Positions 7,185 to 8,060 of a stretch of DNA of 8,060 bases are shown here, piece by piece; position 1 is the stretch's first letter, and each line of letters opens with the position of its first letter. The position numbers and the translations under genes are program-made. Source of the DNA: Candidatus Nanopelagicaceae bacterium (GTDB taxonomy: Bacteria > Actinomycetota > Actinomycetes > Nanopelagicales > Nanopelagicaceae); contig CANLFL010000029.1 of the NCBI GenBank assembly GCA_947489825.1, forward strand, positions 1-8,060. Reading direction: 5' to 3'. The notes beneath the pieces are model-generated. The model made no database searches. It worked only from the letters and a program-made list of their open reading frames with translations, and was not told where the DNA came from.

Positions 7185-8060
7185 AGCAAGAAGAGATTCT
7201 AAAAGCGGGAACATCTATCTGGCTTGATGATCTCTCACGTTCAAAACTCACAGGATCAGATCCCCACAGCCTCCCCCATCGCATCAACCACGATGGCGTT
7301 CGAGGTGTAACAACTAATCCCAGTATTTTCGGTGCTGCTATTACAGGTGCAGATGAGTATGCCGCCGATATCGCTTCCTTATCTGGAAAGAGCGTTGACG
7401 AAGTCGTACGCACATTAACAACTGATGATGTACGAGTTGCCTGTGATCTCTTTGCCGAGATCTATGGTGCTAGTAAAGGTATTGACGGTCGCGTGAGTAT
7501 CGAAGTTGATCCGCGTCTAGCCCACAAGACGCAAAAGACGATTGATGAAGGTATAGCTCTTCACGCTCTTGTTAACCGTCCCAATGTCATGATCAAGGTT
7601 CCTGCCACCAAAGCTGGGCTTCCAGCAATTACCGCTCTGATCGGACGAGGTATCAGCGTCAATGTGACTTTGATCTTCTCCCTCGAGCGTTACAGCGAAG
7701 TGATCGATGCTTTCATTGCAGGTATGGGCGAGGCTAAAAGTGCCGGACTTGATCTGGCTTCAATCCATTCCGTTGCATCTTTTTTTATCTCTCGTATTGA
7801 TAGCGCTGTAGATAAGGAATTGAAGGCAATAGGAAACAAGGATCTTCTTGGCAAGGTCGCAGTGGCAAATGCTCATCGTGCATACGCGTTATTCCTCAAT
7901 AAATTTAGCCAACCTTCATGGAAGAATCTTGAAGAAGGCGGAGCGCTCGTCCAGCGACCACTATGGGCGTCTACTGGCGTTAAAGATCCGTCGTACGCTG
8001 ACACTCTCTATGTAGATACTCTCATCGCACCACATACAGTCAACACAATGCCGCAGTCCA
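7181..8060 (+). CDS. tal: Transaldolase (3' end cut by window edge)
   Basis: Transaldolase transfers a dihydroxyacetone unit from sedoheptulose-7-phosphate to glyceraldehyde-3-phosphate, partnering transketolase in the cytoplasmic pentose phosphate pathway. 293 codons are visible of an expected 360-370. Motifs of the actinobacterial/cyanobacterial-type enzyme are SIWLDDLSR (12-20), GVTTNPSIF (42-50), GRVSIEVDPRLA (103-114), VMIKVPAT with the Schiff-base lysine K139, SVNVTLIFS (159-167), SVASFFISRID and the phosphate-binding WASTGVKDPSY starting at residue 262. The ATG overlaps the tkt stop (ATGA). No good ribosome binding site is at normal distance; GAAGG at 7160-7164 is 16 bases away, so initiation probably relies on coupling to tkt. 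In related actinobacteria zwf and opcA or pgi follow, which would lie outside the window. Confidence 0.97.
   Translation, partial: MKQEEILKAGTSIWLDDLSRSKLTGSDPHSLPHRINHDGVRGVTTNPSIFGAAITGADEYAADIASLSGKSVDEVVRTLTTDDVRVACDLFAEIYGASKGIDGRVSIEVDPRLAHKTQKTIDEGIALHALVNRPNVMIKVPATKAGLPAITALIGRGISVNVTLIFSLERYSEVIDAFIAGMGEAKSAGLDLASIHSVASFFISRIDSAVDKELKAIGNKDLLGKVAVANAHRAYALFLNKFSQPSWKNLEEGGALVQRPLWASTGVKDPSYADTLYVDTLIAPHTVNTMPQS

Noticed and set aside
7780..7786. Run of seven T in tal as a possible frameshift site
   Set aside because: The frame reads on normally through conserved transaldolase motifs (ASFFISRID), so there is no sign of a shift or of programmed slippage.

Overview
The window looks like a chromosomal segment of a low- to moderate-GC actinobacterium with a compact genome. 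The reasons are the gene order sufR-sufB-sufD-Rieske ferredoxin-sufC, the actinobacterial styles of SufD, heme A synthase, transketolase and transaldolase, the ctaA/tkt/tal neighbourhood and the extreme gene packing. A freshwater acI/Nanopelagicales-type lineage would fit, but that is inference from base composition and packing. I see no phage, insertion sequence, CRISPR array, tRNA or rRNA here.

The left half (about 1-4142, all minus strand) is a SUF iron-sulfur cluster assembly operon, transcribed right to left. It runs sufR (ArsR/DeoR-like Fe-S repressor, GTG start at 4142), sufB (scaffold, 3474), sufD (2065), a small Rieske-type ferredoxin (TTG start at 973) and sufC (ATPase, 664, running off the left edge after 221 codons). 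sufR/sufB and sufB/sufD overlap as TAATG. sufD and the Rieske gene are in the same frame with only one TAA between them. sufC follows after 12 bases. The operon is presumably self-regulated by SufR from the 70-bp divergent region at 4143-4212, the only intergenic space above 12 bases. That region holds a candidate -10 for a leaderless sufR transcript, a small palindrome over it, and inverted repeats around the ctaA ribosome binding site.

The right half (4213-8060, plus strand) carries ctaA (heme A synthase), tkt (transketolase) and tal (transaldolase, cut by the right edge). Both junctions are ATGA overlaps, so the three genes are probably cotranscribed and translationally coupled. Heme A is needed for the aa3-type cytochrome oxidase. 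tkt and tal form the non-oxidative pentose phosphate branch. The expected heme O synthase gene ctaB is not between ctaA and tkt.

Essentially the whole window is explained by conserved housekeeping genes. No clearly novel system is visible. The points worth checking are small-scale: the sufD/Rieske single-stop junction, the ctaA-tkt fusion of operons, the leaderless sufR start with a possible operator, and clade-type substitutions at known functional positions.
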